Below are positions 18,694 through 26,876 of a stretch of DNA of 64,000 nt, piece by piece. Position 1 is the stretch's first letter; each line of letters starts with the position of its first letter. A program made the position numbers and the translations under genes. The notes under the pieces are model-generated. The model made no database searches, was not told the origin of the DNA, and saw nothing but the letters and a program-made list of their open reading frames with translations. The DNA comes from Prauserella endophytica (GTDB lineage: Bacteria > Actinomycetota > Actinomycetes > Mycobacteriales > Pseudonocardiaceae), in contig NZ_SWMS01000011.1 of the NCBI RefSeq assembly GCF_005146945.1, positions 124,001 to 188,000 of the forward strand. Direction: 5' to 3'.

Positions 18694-18771
18694 GCGAAGG
18701 GGACTGGGCTTGTCTCTCTGCTCCCTGCCCCGCCCAGCGGGCAACGGGGGCTGGGAGGCGCGCCCTGGCTG

Positions 18772-19140
18772 TCAGTGTCCGCGCACCGTGCGGTGGACGG
18801 AGTTGGCGACGGGCAGCGCCGCCGCTCCCGCAAGCACCGTCAGGGCGCCGACGATCCAGGACGTCCAGGCCGCGCCGTCGAACTCCGTGTAGGTCATCAC
18901 CCACGGTGAGATGAACGCCAGCGCACCGAGGACCACCTGCAGACCCTCGCCGTAGATCAGGCCGGGCATCGCGAGTGACACGAGCCCGTCCAGTGCGATG
19001 AGCGCGCCGAGCACGATCATCGTCCACATCGCGGCGTTGTCGGTGCCCATCCAGAGCGGGGACAAGGCCAGCACCGCACCCAGCACGACCTCGGCCCAGT
19101 CGTGCGGACGCGTCCAGGGACGTGCCGAGACATCTGCCAT
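18772..19140 (-). CDS. SPW-repeat integral membrane protein
   Basis: A 122-aa protein with four hydrophobic segments in two similar halves. Each half has the Ser-Pro-Trp-like signature: LSPLWMG at about residue 32 and ISPWVMTY at about residue 81, as in the SPW repeat family (PF03779). Function is unknown. ATG 19140 is fixed by GGAGGTGATC just upstream, an almost full anti-SD complement, suggesting high translation. It is divergent from the crotonyl-CoA reductase gene. Confidence 0.8.
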   Translation of the reverse strand: MADVSARPWTRPHDWAEVVLGAVLALSPLWMGTDNAAMWTMIVLGALIALDGLVSLAMPGLIYGEGLQVVLGALAFISPWVMTYTEFDGAAWTSWIVGALTVLAGAAALPVANSVHRTVRGH

Positions 19141-19241
19141 CGTGATCACCTCCAGTAGCAGCAACGACGCGGCGAACACGCCGGTGCGTCCACCGCGGGA
19201 AGACCGTGAGCACGCGGTTCCACCTCCATCGTGCGCCTTGG

Positions 19242-19257
19242 TTGGCCGGCCGGTCAA
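19242..19257. promoter_or_regulatory. Near-palindrome upstream of the SPW-repeat gene
   Basis: TTGGCCGGCCGGTCAA is a 16-bp palindrome with a single mismatched base pair, about 100 bp upstream of the SPW-repeat start. The TTGACC half-site also resembles a -35 element in the minus direction. It is a possible operator, and only suggestive. Confidence 0.3.
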
Positions 19258-19315
19258 ACACGGATCGGTCACGGTCGGAGCAACTCGGCGCCATGCTGGG
19301 TGACCTGTGCGGTCG

Positions 19316-19347
19316 TACAGTTGTGCCTGCGGTTACCTACGGGTAAC
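19316..19347 (+). promoter_or_regulatory. Promoter-proximal operator of the crotonyl-CoA reductase gene
   Basis: TACAGT (19316-19321) is a fair -10 box without a clear -35. GTTACC-TACG-GGTAAC (19332-19347) is a perfect 6-4-6 inverted repeat just downstream, where a repressor would block elongation or initiation. It lies 45 bp before the start codon. TTACC/GGTAA palindromes are common TetR-type sites. Confidence 0.45.
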
Positions 19348-19392
19348 TTCAGCCGCCCAGCCCCACTCACCCGACCTCACGGAGGCCCCCCG

Positions 19393-20736
19393 ATGGCGAA
19401 CGAGCTGAGTGAGATCCTGCAGGCCGTGCTCGCCGGCGAGTCCGAGGCCGTCGGCTCACTGCCGATGCCGGAGTCCTACCGGGGCGTCACGGTGCACGCC
19501 GAGGACGTCGAAATGTTCGCGGACCTGCCGAGCCGCGACAAGGACCCGCGCAAGTCGCTGCACCTCGACGACGTGCCGGTGCCGGAGCTGGGGCCGGGTG
19601 AGGCGCTCGTGGCCGTGATGGCCAGCGCGATCAACTACAACACCGTGTGGACCTCGATCTTCGAGCCGCTGCCGACGTTCAAGTTCCTGCAGCGCTACGG
19701 CAGGCTCTCCGAACTGGCCAAGCGCCACGACCAGCCCTACCACGTCGTCGGGTCCGACCTCTCCGGCGTGGTGCTGCGTACCGGTCCCGGCGTGCACCGG
19801 TGGAAGCCGGGCCAGGAGGTGGTGGCGCACTGCCTCGACGTGGAGCTCGAGGGGCCCGACGGGCACAACGACACGATGCTCGACACCGAGCAGCGCATCT
19901 GGGGCTTCGAGACCAACTTCGGCGGTCTCGCCGAGATCGCACTGGTCAAGGCCAACCAGCTCATGCCGAAACCGGCCCACCTCACGTGGGAGGAGGCCGC
20001 CTGCCCCGGACTGGTCAACTCCACCGCCTACCGCCAGCTCGTCTCACGCAACGGCGCGGACATGAAACAGGGCGACGTGGTGCTCATCTGGGGCGCCTCG
20101 GGCGGGCTCGGCTCGTACGCGACGCAGTACGCGCTCAACGGAGGCGCGATCCCGGTGTGCGTGGTGTCCAGCCCGGAGAAGGCCGAACTGTGCCGCAGGC
20201 TCGGAGCCGAGCACGTCATCGACCGCACCGCCGAGGGCTACCGGTTCTGGAAGGACGAGACCACCCAGGACCCGAAGGAGTGGCAGCGGTTCGGCGCCCG
20301 GATCCGTGAGCTGACGGGCGGCGAGGACCCGGACATCGTGTTCGAGCACCCCGGCAGGGAGACGTTCGGCGCCTCGGTCTACGCGGCCCGCAAGGGCGGC
20401 ACGATCGTCACGTGCGCGTCGACGTCGGGATACCTGCACCAGTTCGACAACCGCTATCTCTGGATGAACCTCAAGCGGATCATCGGCTCGCACTTCGCGA
20501 ACTACCGTGAGTCGTGGGAGGCCAACCGGTTGATCGCCAAGGGGCACATCCACCCGACTCTGTCCAAAACGTACTCACTGGCCGACACCGGCCAGGCCGC
20601 CTACGACGTGCACCGGAATCTCCACCAGGGCAAGGTCGGCGTGCTCTGCCTGGCGCCCGAGGAAGGCCTCGGCGTGCGCGACGAGGAAACGCGCGCGAAA
20701 CACCTCCCCGCTATCGAGACGTTCCGCGGCGTGTAG
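19393..20736 (+). CDS. ccr: Crotonyl-CoA carboxylase/reductase
   Basis: A 447-aa MDR-family enzyme that reductively carboxylates crotonyl-CoA to ethylmalonyl-CoA with NADPH. The NADPH motif is GASGGLGSYA. The residues known to form the CO2 pocket in characterised enzymes are all present: Asn81 in SAINYNTVW, Phe172-Glu173 in GFETNFGG and His367 in GSHFANY. It is therefore a carboxylase rather than a plain reductase. It serves the ethylmalonyl-CoA pathway and extender-unit supply for polyketides. ATG 19393 follows GGAGG by 7 nt. Confidence 0.95.
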   Translation: MANELSEILQAVLAGESEAVGSLPMPESYRGVTVHAEDVEMFADLPSRDKDPRKSLHLDDVPVPELGPGEALVAVMASAINYNTVWTSIFEPLPTFKFLQRYGRLSELAKRHDQPYHVVGSDLSGVVLRTGPGVHRWKPGQEVVAHCLDVELEGPDGHNDTMLDTEQRIWGFETNFGGLAEIALVKANQLMPKPAHLTWEEAACPGLVNSTAYRQLVSRNGADMKQGDVVLIWGASGGLGSYATQYALNGGAIPVCVVSSPEKAELCRRLGAEHVIDRTAEGYRFWKDETTQDPKEWQRFGARIRELTGGEDPDIVFEHPGRETFGASVYAARKGGTIVTCASTSGYLHQFDNRYLWMNLKRIIGSHFANYRESWEANRLIAKGHIHPTLSKTYSLADTGQAAYDVHRNLHQGKVGVLCLAPEEGLGVRDEETRAKHLPAIETFRGV

Positions 20737-20763
20737 TTCTCGGCGCCCGTTAGGGTGGGGTAC

Positions 20764-21885
20764 ATGAGCCTTGGCGAAGAACGGGAGCTCGTGCCGCTGG
20801 GAGCCGGCTTCGACTTCGAGAAGCGTGGATACAGCCGTGCGCAGGTCGACGAACACCTCGAGCGGCTGGACGCCGACCTGAAGATGCTCACGTCCGACCG
20901 GGACGCGGCCATCTCGCAGGCGGGCGACCTGGCGAGGCAGCTCGAGGCGGCCCGCATCGAGATCGACGACCTGCGCGGGCAGGTCGAGCGGCTCGCGCAG
21001 CCACCCACCACGATCGAGGGTCTTTCCGAGCGCCTGCAGCGCATGCTGAGGCTCGCGCAGGAGGAGGCCAACGACACCAAGGCGAGGGCGGAGGCCGAGG
21101 CCGGGCACATCCGCGCGAAGGCGGAGTCCGACGCCAGCGCGATGCGCGCCCGGTACGAGCAGCTGCTCACCGAGCTCGCCGAGCGCCGCAGGGAGATGGA
21201 GGCGGAGCACCGCAAGGTGCTCGCCGACGCCCGGGCCGAGGCTGAGTCGATCACCTCGACGGCCAAGGCGGAGCGTGACCGGCTCGACCGCGAGTCCGAG
21301 CAACGCCGCACGCAGGTCGAAGAGGACTTCGAGATCGCGATGGCGACGCGGCGCACGGAGTCGATGCGCCTGCTCGCCGAGCAGGAGGCCGCCAGCAAGG
21401 CCGAGGCCGAGCGGCGTGTCCGCGAAGCCACCGAGGAGGCGGCGGCCATCCGCAAGGAGGTCGCCGAGGAGCAGACCAAGGCGCGCACGGAGATCGACCG
21501 CAGGCAGCGCGAGTCGGTGGAGGACGCCAACCGGCGCAAGCAGAACTCGATCAACGAGGCCAACGCGCGCGTCGCCGAGGCGACCGACGAGGCCAACCGC
21601 CGCGTGCGCGAGGCCACCGAGGAGGCCAACCGCAGGCTGGCCGAGGCCACGGCCAAGGTCGAGTCGCTGCGCACGCTGCGCGGCAAGATCGCCGAACAGG
21701 TACGCGCGGCCCGCGCCATGCTCGCGGAGGCCAACGAGGCACTCGAGGACGGCGCCTCACAGACCGCCGACACCCCGGCCACGAGCGACACCGCCGCCGC
21801 CGAGGACGCCGACGGGTCCGAAGCACCCACCCGCCGCGACCTCAGGACCACCGCCACCGTCGGCTCCAAACCAACCCACGAATAG
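20764..21885 (+). CDS. DivIVA-domain long coiled-coil protein (FilP/Scy-like)
   Basis: 373 aa. A short N-terminal DivIVA-like segment (FDFEKRGYSRAQVDEHLERLDADL, residues 15-38) precedes about 280 residues of almost continuous Ala/Glu/Arg heptad coiled coil (EANRRVREATEEANRRLAEATAK). A Thr/Ala-rich tail follows. Such proteins form cytoskeletal filaments at poles or tips in actinomycetes; some databases call them cellulose-binding by error. The last 34 codons lie in a 104-bp segment that is duplicated downstream. It starts 27 bp after ccr and is probably co-transcribed. Confidence 0.85.
   Translation: MSLGEERELVPLGAGFDFEKRGYSRAQVDEHLERLDADLKMLTSDRDAAISQAGDLARQLEAARIEIDDLRGQVERLAQPPTTIEGLSERLQRMLRLAQEEANDTKARAEAEAGHIRAKAESDASAMRARYEQLLTELAERRREMEAEHRKVLADARAEAESITSTAKAERDRLDRESEQRRTQVEEDFEIAMATRRTESMRLLAEQEAASKAEAERRVREATEEAAAIRKEVAEEQTKARTEIDRRQRESVEDANRRKQNSINEANARVAEATDEANRRVREATEEANRRLAEATAKVESLRTLRGKIAEQVRAARAMLAEANEALEDGASQTADTPATSDTAAAEDADGSEAPTRRDLRTTATVGSKPTHE
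21763..21866 (+). repeat. 104-bp direct repeat, copy 1 (within the coiled-coil gene)
   Basis: Identical to 21987-22090 except for one base (ACGAGCG here, ACGACCG there). It encodes residues 334-367 of the coiled-coil protein. Similarity fades over the next 20 bases, where this copy reaches the stop codon. Confidence 0.93.
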
Positions 21886-21986
21886 GCCGACCCCAGGGCG
21901 CCGCGCGGCCACAAACGACCCGCCGCGCACCGCCCACACCCCGCCCGCCAAAGCCCACAAGACACCCAACAACGGGCACACCACCA

Positions 21987-22090
21987 ACCGCCGACACCCC
22001 GGCCACGACCGACACCGCCGCCGCCGAGGACGCCGACGGGTCCGAAGCACCCACCCGCCGCGACCTCAGGACCACCGCCACCGTCGGCTC
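21987..22090 (+). repeat. 104-bp direct repeat, copy 2 (downstream of the coiled-coil gene)
   Basis: Second copy, offset by 224 bp, which is not a multiple of three. The 120 bp between copies is C-rich and holds no gene. Past the copy the flank is one nucleotide longer than in copy 1, so the sequence reads through GAGTAG in another frame. It looks like a recent local duplication at the 3' end of the gene. Confidence 0.93.
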
Positions 22091-22186
22091 AGAACCTAAC
22101 TCGCGAGTAGGTTACTGCTGCGCGGTGCCGCGCGGCACGCTACTGTCCTCGTGCAGACTTGCCCGTGCACCCTGCAGGAGGACCTG

Positions 22187-22636
22187 ATGGCCGCCTATCA
22201 GACCGTGGTCGTCGGCACCGACGGCTCGGACTCGTCGTTCGCCGCCGTCGACCGTGCGGCAGCCGTCGCCGCCGACGCCGCTGCCACGCTGGTGATCGCC
22301 TGTGCGTACTACCCGGCGAGCAAGCAGGAGGTCGAGCGAGCCCAGGACGAGCTGCGTGACGAGGCATACCAGGTCGTCGGGTCGGCCCCGGCCGAGGACA
22401 CGCTGCAGTCGGCGCGCGACCGGGCCGCGCGAGCGGGCGCGGTGAAGATCGAGACGGTCGCCGTGCGCGGCGAGCCCGTCGACGCGCTGCGCTCGGTGGT
22501 CAAGGACCGCTCCGCCGACCTGCTCGTGGTCGGCAACCGAGGACTCAACACGCTCGCAGGCCGCATCCTGGGCTCCGTGCCGTCGGAGGTGGCGCGCAAG
22601 TCTGGCGTCGACGTGCTCATCGTGCACACGACGTAG
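22187..22636 (+). CDS. Universal stress protein (UspA family)
   Basis: 149 aa, a single Usp domain. VVVGTDGSDSS is the N-terminal nucleotide strand, and LLVVGNRGLNTLAGRILGSVPSEVAR carries the G-2x-G-9x-G-(S/T) ATP-binding signature, so it is likely an ATP-binding member. GGAGG lies 5 nt before ATG 22187. The class III cyclase gene starts 5 bp after its stop, so the two are probably one operon. Confidence 0.92.
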   Translation: MAAYQTVVVGTDGSDSSFAAVDRAAAVAADAAATLVIACAYYPASKQEVERAQDELRDEAYQVVGSAPAEDTLQSARDRAARAGAVKIETVAVRGEPVDALRSVVKDRSADLLVVGNRGLNTLAGRILGSVPSEVARKSGVDVLIVHTT

Positions 22637-22641
22637 GCGCG

Positions 22642-23691
22642 ATGGCCGACGAGGCTTTGCAGCGCAGGCTGGAGCGCATCCTGCTGGGTGGCAAGCGCAA
22701 GTACACCCGGCTCCAGGTCGCCGAGCGCTCCGGGGTGCCCGAGGAGCGGACCCGGCAGCTCTGGCGAGCGCTGGGCTTCGCCGCCGTGCCCGACGACCAG
22801 GTGGTGTTCACAGACGCCGACGTCGAGGCCGTCCGCATCGCGGACCGCATGATCGACGCGGGCGTCTTCGACCAGGAGCTGGAGACCGCGGTGACGCGGG
22901 CGCTCGGCCTGCACATGTCCCGGCTCGCGGAGTGGCAGGCGGACCTGCTGTGGTCGCTCATCCGGGAACGCCCTGAGCTGGCCGCTGACGAGCGCAAGCT
23001 CATCAAGCTCGTGGAGCAGCTGGTGCCGCAGCTCGAGCAGGTGCAGAGCTTTGTGTGGCGGCGGCACCTCGGGGCGTACGCGGGCCGGGCGCTCGCGGCG
23101 CCCGACGAGGATTTGGAGTCCAGGACCGAGGTCGTGGGCTTCGTGGACATGGTCGGCTACACGCGCATGACGCGCCGGATCGACGAGTCCGCGCTGGGCG
23201 ACGTGCTGGAGCGCTTCGAGGGGCTCGCCACCGAGGTGATCGCCGAGGGCAGGGGGCGCGTGGTCAAGATGATCGGCGACGAGGTGCTGTTCGTGGCCGA
23301 CGCGCCGGTGGCCGCCGCCGAGATCGCGCTGACGCTCTCGGAGCGCACGAGCGCCGACGAAGAGCTGCCGCCGGTGCGGGCCGGGCTCGCGGCAGGGCGG
23401 GTGCTGAGCCGCTTCGGCGACGTGTACGGCGAGACCGTGAACCTGGCGAGCAGGCTCACCTCCCTCGCCCGGCCGGGCACGATCCTGGTGGACCGGGAAC
23501 TGGCGAAGCAACTCGCGGGCGAACCGGCGTACGAGGTCCGCTCACGGCGCCCGGTGTCCGTGCGCGGCTACAGCCGCGTCCGCCCGTCGGCGCTGCGCAG
23601 GGCGAGGGACACGGGCGGCCCGTTCGAGAGCGGCCAGCAGCTGGCCGCCGAGCTGCTCGGCCTGACCGGCCGCCGCGACCCCCGCCACTGA
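22642..23691 (+). CDS. Class III adenylate cyclase, Rv1264-like
   Basis: 349 aa. The N-terminal half (residues 1-155) matches the autoinhibitory pH-sensing regulatory domain of Rv1264. The C-terminal catalytic domain has both metal Asp residues (Asp169 in GFVDMVGYT, Asp213 in KMIGDE), the adenine-specifying Lys209 and Asp260, and the transition-state Asn267 and Arg271 in VNLASRL. It should therefore be an active homodimeric adenylate cyclase making cAMP in the cytoplasm. It follows the universal stress protein gene closely; some actinobacterial Usp proteins bind cAMP, a functional link that is only inferred. Confidence 0.92.
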   Translation: MADEALQRRLERILLGGKRKYTRLQVAERSGVPEERTRQLWRALGFAAVPDDQVVFTDADVEAVRIADRMIDAGVFDQELETAVTRALGLHMSRLAEWQADLLWSLIRERPELAADERKLIKLVEQLVPQLEQVQSFVWRRHLGAYAGRALAAPDEDLESRTEVVGFVDMVGYTRMTRRIDESALGDVLERFEGLATEVIAEGRGRVVKMIGDEVLFVADAPVAAAEIALTLSERTSADEELPPVRAGLAAGRVLSRFGDVYGETVNLASRLTSLARPGTILVDRELAKQLAGEPAYEVRSRRPVSVRGYSRVRPSALRRARDTGGPFESGQQLAAELLGLTGRRDPRH

Positions 23692-23697
23692 TCCGCC

Positions 23698-25386
23698 TCA
23701 GCGCGACTGGAACCGCTCGCGGCGGATCGTGGCCTTGCGGCCCTTGATCGTGGTGCCCTTCAACGCGGCGATCACGTCGTCGGCTGCGCCCTCGGGAACG
23801 TCGACCAGCGAGAACCGGTCGGCGATGTCGATGGCCCCGATGTCGCGTCCACGCAGCCGCGACTCCCCCGCGATGGCGCCGACGAGATCCTGCGGGCGGA
23901 CCCCGGCCGTGCGCCCGACGCCGACGAACAGGCGGGTCATACCCCGGCCCACGGCCCGCCCGCGGCGCGGCTCGCGCCCACCGGGCCCGTCCTTGCGGCC
24001 GCGCCTGCCGTCGGCGGGCGGCCACGAGGTGACCTCGGGGATCTCCTCCTCGTCGGTGATCGTGCCGTCCGCCTCGTGCACGAGCTTGACCGCGGCGAGC
24101 GCCACCTCCATCACGTCGAACTCATCGGCCAGTGGCTCCACCACCGCGCGGAAGCGGTCGAGGCCGTCGGAATCCTGCAGGCTCTCCCACAGTGCGGCCC
24201 TGGTCTGCTCGAGGCGCTGGGCCTTCACGTCGGCGATCGTCGGCAGCTTCCGGACGGCGATCTTCATGCCGGTGACGCGCTCGATGGTCTTGAGCATCCG
24301 GTGCTCGCGGGGTTCGGCGAGCGTGATTGCGGTGCCCTCGCGCCCGGCCCTGCCCACGCGACCGATGCGGTGCACATACGACTCGGGCGCGCTCGGCACG
24401 TTGTAGTTGACGACGTGCGTGAGCTGCTCGATGTCGAGCCCGCGCGCGGCGACGTCGGTGGCCACCACGAGATCGGCGGTGGCCGACCGCAGCCGCTCCA
24501 CCACCCGGTCGCGCTGCTGCTGGTTCATGCCGCCGTGCAGCGGCTCGGCCCGGTAGCCCCTGCCGTTGAGCGTCTCGGTGAGCTGGTCGACCTCCTCGCG
24601 GGTGCGGCAGAAGACGATCGCGGCCGTGGGCGACTCGGCGTCGAGCATTCGCCCGAGCGCCGCCGGCTTGTGGCCCCTCGGCACCACGTACGCGCTCTGC
24701 CGCACCTTCGACGGCTCGTCCTTCGCCGAGGCTGCCCGGCCGAGCTCGATGCGCGCCGGGTCGGTGAGGTAGTGGTCCACCATGCCGCTGATGCGCGGCG
24801 GCATCGTCGCCGAGAAGAGCATCGTCTGCCGCTCCTCGGGGATGTTCTGGAAGATCGCCTCGATGTCCTCGGCAAAGCCCATGTCGAGCATCTCGTCGGC
24901 CTCGTCGAGCACCACCATGGTCAGCTCACCGAGCGAAAGCGTGCCGCGGGAGATGTGGTCGAGCGCGCGGCCCGGCGTGGCGATGACGACGTCGACGCCC
25001 CGCTCCAGCGCCTTCAGCTGCCGCCCGATCGGCTGGCCGCCGTAGATCGGCAGCACGCGCGTACCCAGCTCGTGGCCGTAGCGGTGCATCGCCTCGGAGA
25101 CCTGGACGGCGAGCTCACGCGTGGGTGCGAGCACGAGCGCCTTGGGTTTGACGCCCGCGCCGTGCCCGGTGATCCGCTGCAGGATCGGCAGCGCGAACGC
25201 GGCGGTCTTGCCGGTGCCGGTGGCGGCCTGCCCGACGAGGTCACGGCCCTGCAGCAGCGGCGGGATGGCCGCCCGCTGGATGGGCGTCGGCTCCTCGTAG
25301 CCGAGACCGGTGAGCGCGTCGAGCAGCTCCTGGCGCAGCTGGAGGTCGGCGAAGCTCGCCACGGTGTCCGATTCGTTTTCAGTCAT
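23698..25386 (-). CDS. DEAD-box ATP-dependent RNA helicase (DeaD/CsdA type)
   Basis: 562 aa. All core motifs are visible: the Q motif (TPIQRAAIP), I (ATGTGKT), Ia (PTRELA), II (DEAD in VLDEADEM), III (SAT), IV, V (ATDVAARGLD) and VI (HRIGRVGRAG). A C-terminal extension ends in a DbpA-type RNA-binding domain (RLFVGVGRTAGVRPQDLVGAIAGE), followed by a basic tail. It unwinds RNA, usually in ribosome assembly and cold adaptation. ATG 25386 is preceded by AGGAGG. Its stop lies 6 bp from the convergent cyclase stop. Confidence 0.93.
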   Translation of the reverse strand: MTENESDTVASFADLQLRQELLDALTGLGYEEPTPIQRAAIPPLLQGRDLVGQAATGTGKTAAFALPILQRITGHGAGVKPKALVLAPTRELAVQVSEAMHRYGHELGTRVLPIYGGQPIGRQLKALERGVDVVIATPGRALDHISRGTLSLGELTMVVLDEADEMLDMGFAEDIEAIFQNIPEERQTMLFSATMPPRISGMVDHYLTDPARIELGRAASAKDEPSKVRQSAYVVPRGHKPAALGRMLDAESPTAAIVFCRTREEVDQLTETLNGRGYRAEPLHGGMNQQQRDRVVERLRSATADLVVATDVAARGLDIEQLTHVVNYNVPSAPESYVHRIGRVGRAGREGTAITLAEPREHRMLKTIERVTGMKIAVRKLPTIADVKAQRLEQTRAALWESLQDSDGLDRFRAVVEPLADEFDVMEVALAAVKLVHEADGTITDEEEIPEVTSWPPADGRRGRKDGPGGREPRRGRAVGRGMTRLFVGVGRTAGVRPQDLVGAIAGESRLRGRDIGAIDIADRFSLVDVPEGAADDVIAALKGTTIKGRKATIRRERFQSR

Positions 25387-25460
25387 GGTGGTGGACCTCC
25401 TGATCCAGGGAACGGGTTTCGGCGACGCCACGCCCGTTGACTTCCCCAGGCAGGGACAAC

Positions 25461-25492
25461 CATCGACGGTACTGGTCGAACCGGCGTCGATG
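25461..25492 (-). terminator. Hairpin terminator after the proA-like gene
   Basis: CATCGACG (25461-25468) and CGTCGATG (25485-25492) form a perfect 8-bp stem around a 16-nt loop that itself can pair (GGT/ACC). It starts 3 bp past the proA-like stop, before the helicase gene. Confidence 0.55.
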
Positions 25493-25495
25493 CGT

Positions 25496-26737
25496 TCAGC
25501 GCCCTGCGGGCAGTACCGCGTACTGGCGGACGTACAGGTCGGTGTAGGTGACGGGACCACGCGGTCCCGGCACCCTGTCCAGGTTGATGCCGGTCTCGGG
25601 CACGCCGAGCAGCTTGAAGCCGTCCAGCAGCCGGGTCGGCGCGTTCCAGAACACGCCGGTGCCCTGGTAGCCGTCGAAGAACGCCTCGGCGGCCGCCGCG
25701 TCCTCGGTCGCGATGCCCGCGGCCAGACCGGAGGTCTGCTCGTTGGCGATCGCCACCGCTTCCGCCAGGTCGGCGACCCGCGCGACGGTGACCGTGGCCT
25801 CCCGGTCGGAGTCCAGCGCCCACTCGTAACCGATGGCGTGCTCGTACGGCGGCAGCGACGGGCTCACGTCCCGCCCGGCGAGCGCCTCCGACACCAGTGG
25901 CCACAGCTCGTCGTAGACCGCGTCGTTGATCAGCAGCAGGTTCAGCCGGTTGCAGACGCCGAGCCGGTCGAGGCTCGCGCCGACGAGCGAGCGCACCTTC
26001 TCCGCGTCGGCGGCCGCGTCCACGTACAGCACGCCACCGCCATCGGCGTGGGCGAGCGTCCGCACACCGTGCGTGGCCGCTTCGGTGGCCAGCGCGCGGG
26101 TGCTGTCGCCGCTGCCGCGCAGGATGACCAACGGCACCAGACCCGGCAGGCTCACCAGCGCCGCGGCGGCCTCCCGCTCGACGCGCGGCACGAGCTGGAT
26201 CACGTCGGCGTCGATGCCTGCTGCGGCCAGCGCGGGCGCGATCACCACCTCGACCAGCCGCTGTGCCGAGCCCAGCGCGGCCGAGCCCGTGCGCAGCACA
26301 CCGGCGTTGCGCGATTTCACCAGCTGCGACGCCACGTCGACGGTCACGTTCGGCCTGGCCTCGTAGTTGGCGCCGATGACGCCGACCGGCCGCCGCCGCT
26401 CCACCAGGCGCAGGCCACCGTCGAGTGTGGACACCTCGACGGAGCGCTCCTGGTGCGGGGCACCGGCCAGCAGGCGCAGCTGCTCGGCCATCCCGGTGAG
26501 CCGCTCGTCGGTGATCGTGAGCCGGTCGAGCAGGCCGGCGCTCATGCCGTCGGCCGTGGACCGCTCGACGTCGGCGACGTTGGCCTCGAGCACCTCGTCG
26601 CGGTGGTCGAGCAAACGCTGCGCCATGCCCCGCAGGGCCGTGTCGATCGCCTCGTCCGACGCCGCGGCGAGGGACGGAGCGGCCCCCTTCGCCGCACGCG
26701 CGCACTCCTCGACAGCCTTGGCGACCTCGTCCGTCAC
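25496..26737 (-). CDS. proA: Glutamate-5-semialdehyde dehydrogenase-like protein
   Basis: 413 aa, close to the usual 410-420 of ProA. The catalytic Cys lies in GVCNRLN, with family blocks PVGVIGANYEARPNVTVDVASQLVKS at the cofactor side and the C-terminal FFDGYQGTGVFWNAPTRLLDGF. ProA reduces gamma-glutamyl phosphate in proline synthesis. Several usually strict positions differ (LRGSGDS replaces the common glycine-rich PRGG block), and no proB adjoins, so this may be a diverged second copy. GTG start. Confidence 0.78.
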   Translation of the reverse strand: MTDEVAKAVEECARAAKGAAPSLAAASDEAIDTALRGMAQRLLDHRDEVLEANVADVERSTADGMSAGLLDRLTITDERLTGMAEQLRLLAGAPHQERSVEVSTLDGGLRLVERRRPVGVIGANYEARPNVTVDVASQLVKSRNAGVLRTGSAALGSAQRLVEVVIAPALAAAGIDADVIQLVPRVEREAAAALVSLPGLVPLVILRGSGDSTRALATEAATHGVRTLAHADGGGVLYVDAAADAEKVRSLVGASLDRLGVCNRLNLLLINDAVYDELWPLVSEALAGRDVSPSLPPYEHAIGYEWALDSDREATVTVARVADLAEAVAIANEQTSGLAAGIATEDAAAAEAFFDGYQGTGVFWNAPTRLLDGFKLLGVPETGINLDRVPGPRGPVTYTDLYVRQYAVLPAGR

Positions 26738-26876
26738 AGCACAGCCCTCTCAACCACTCGTCGCGACGCGCGACGCACAACAGCCTCTCGACCCAACCGG
26801 TGTCAGCACCCCAGTGTGCCGCACGGCGTGGCGAGACTGCCGGGCTGGTCCTGCTTGAGCGCGCACGAGACCGGGT

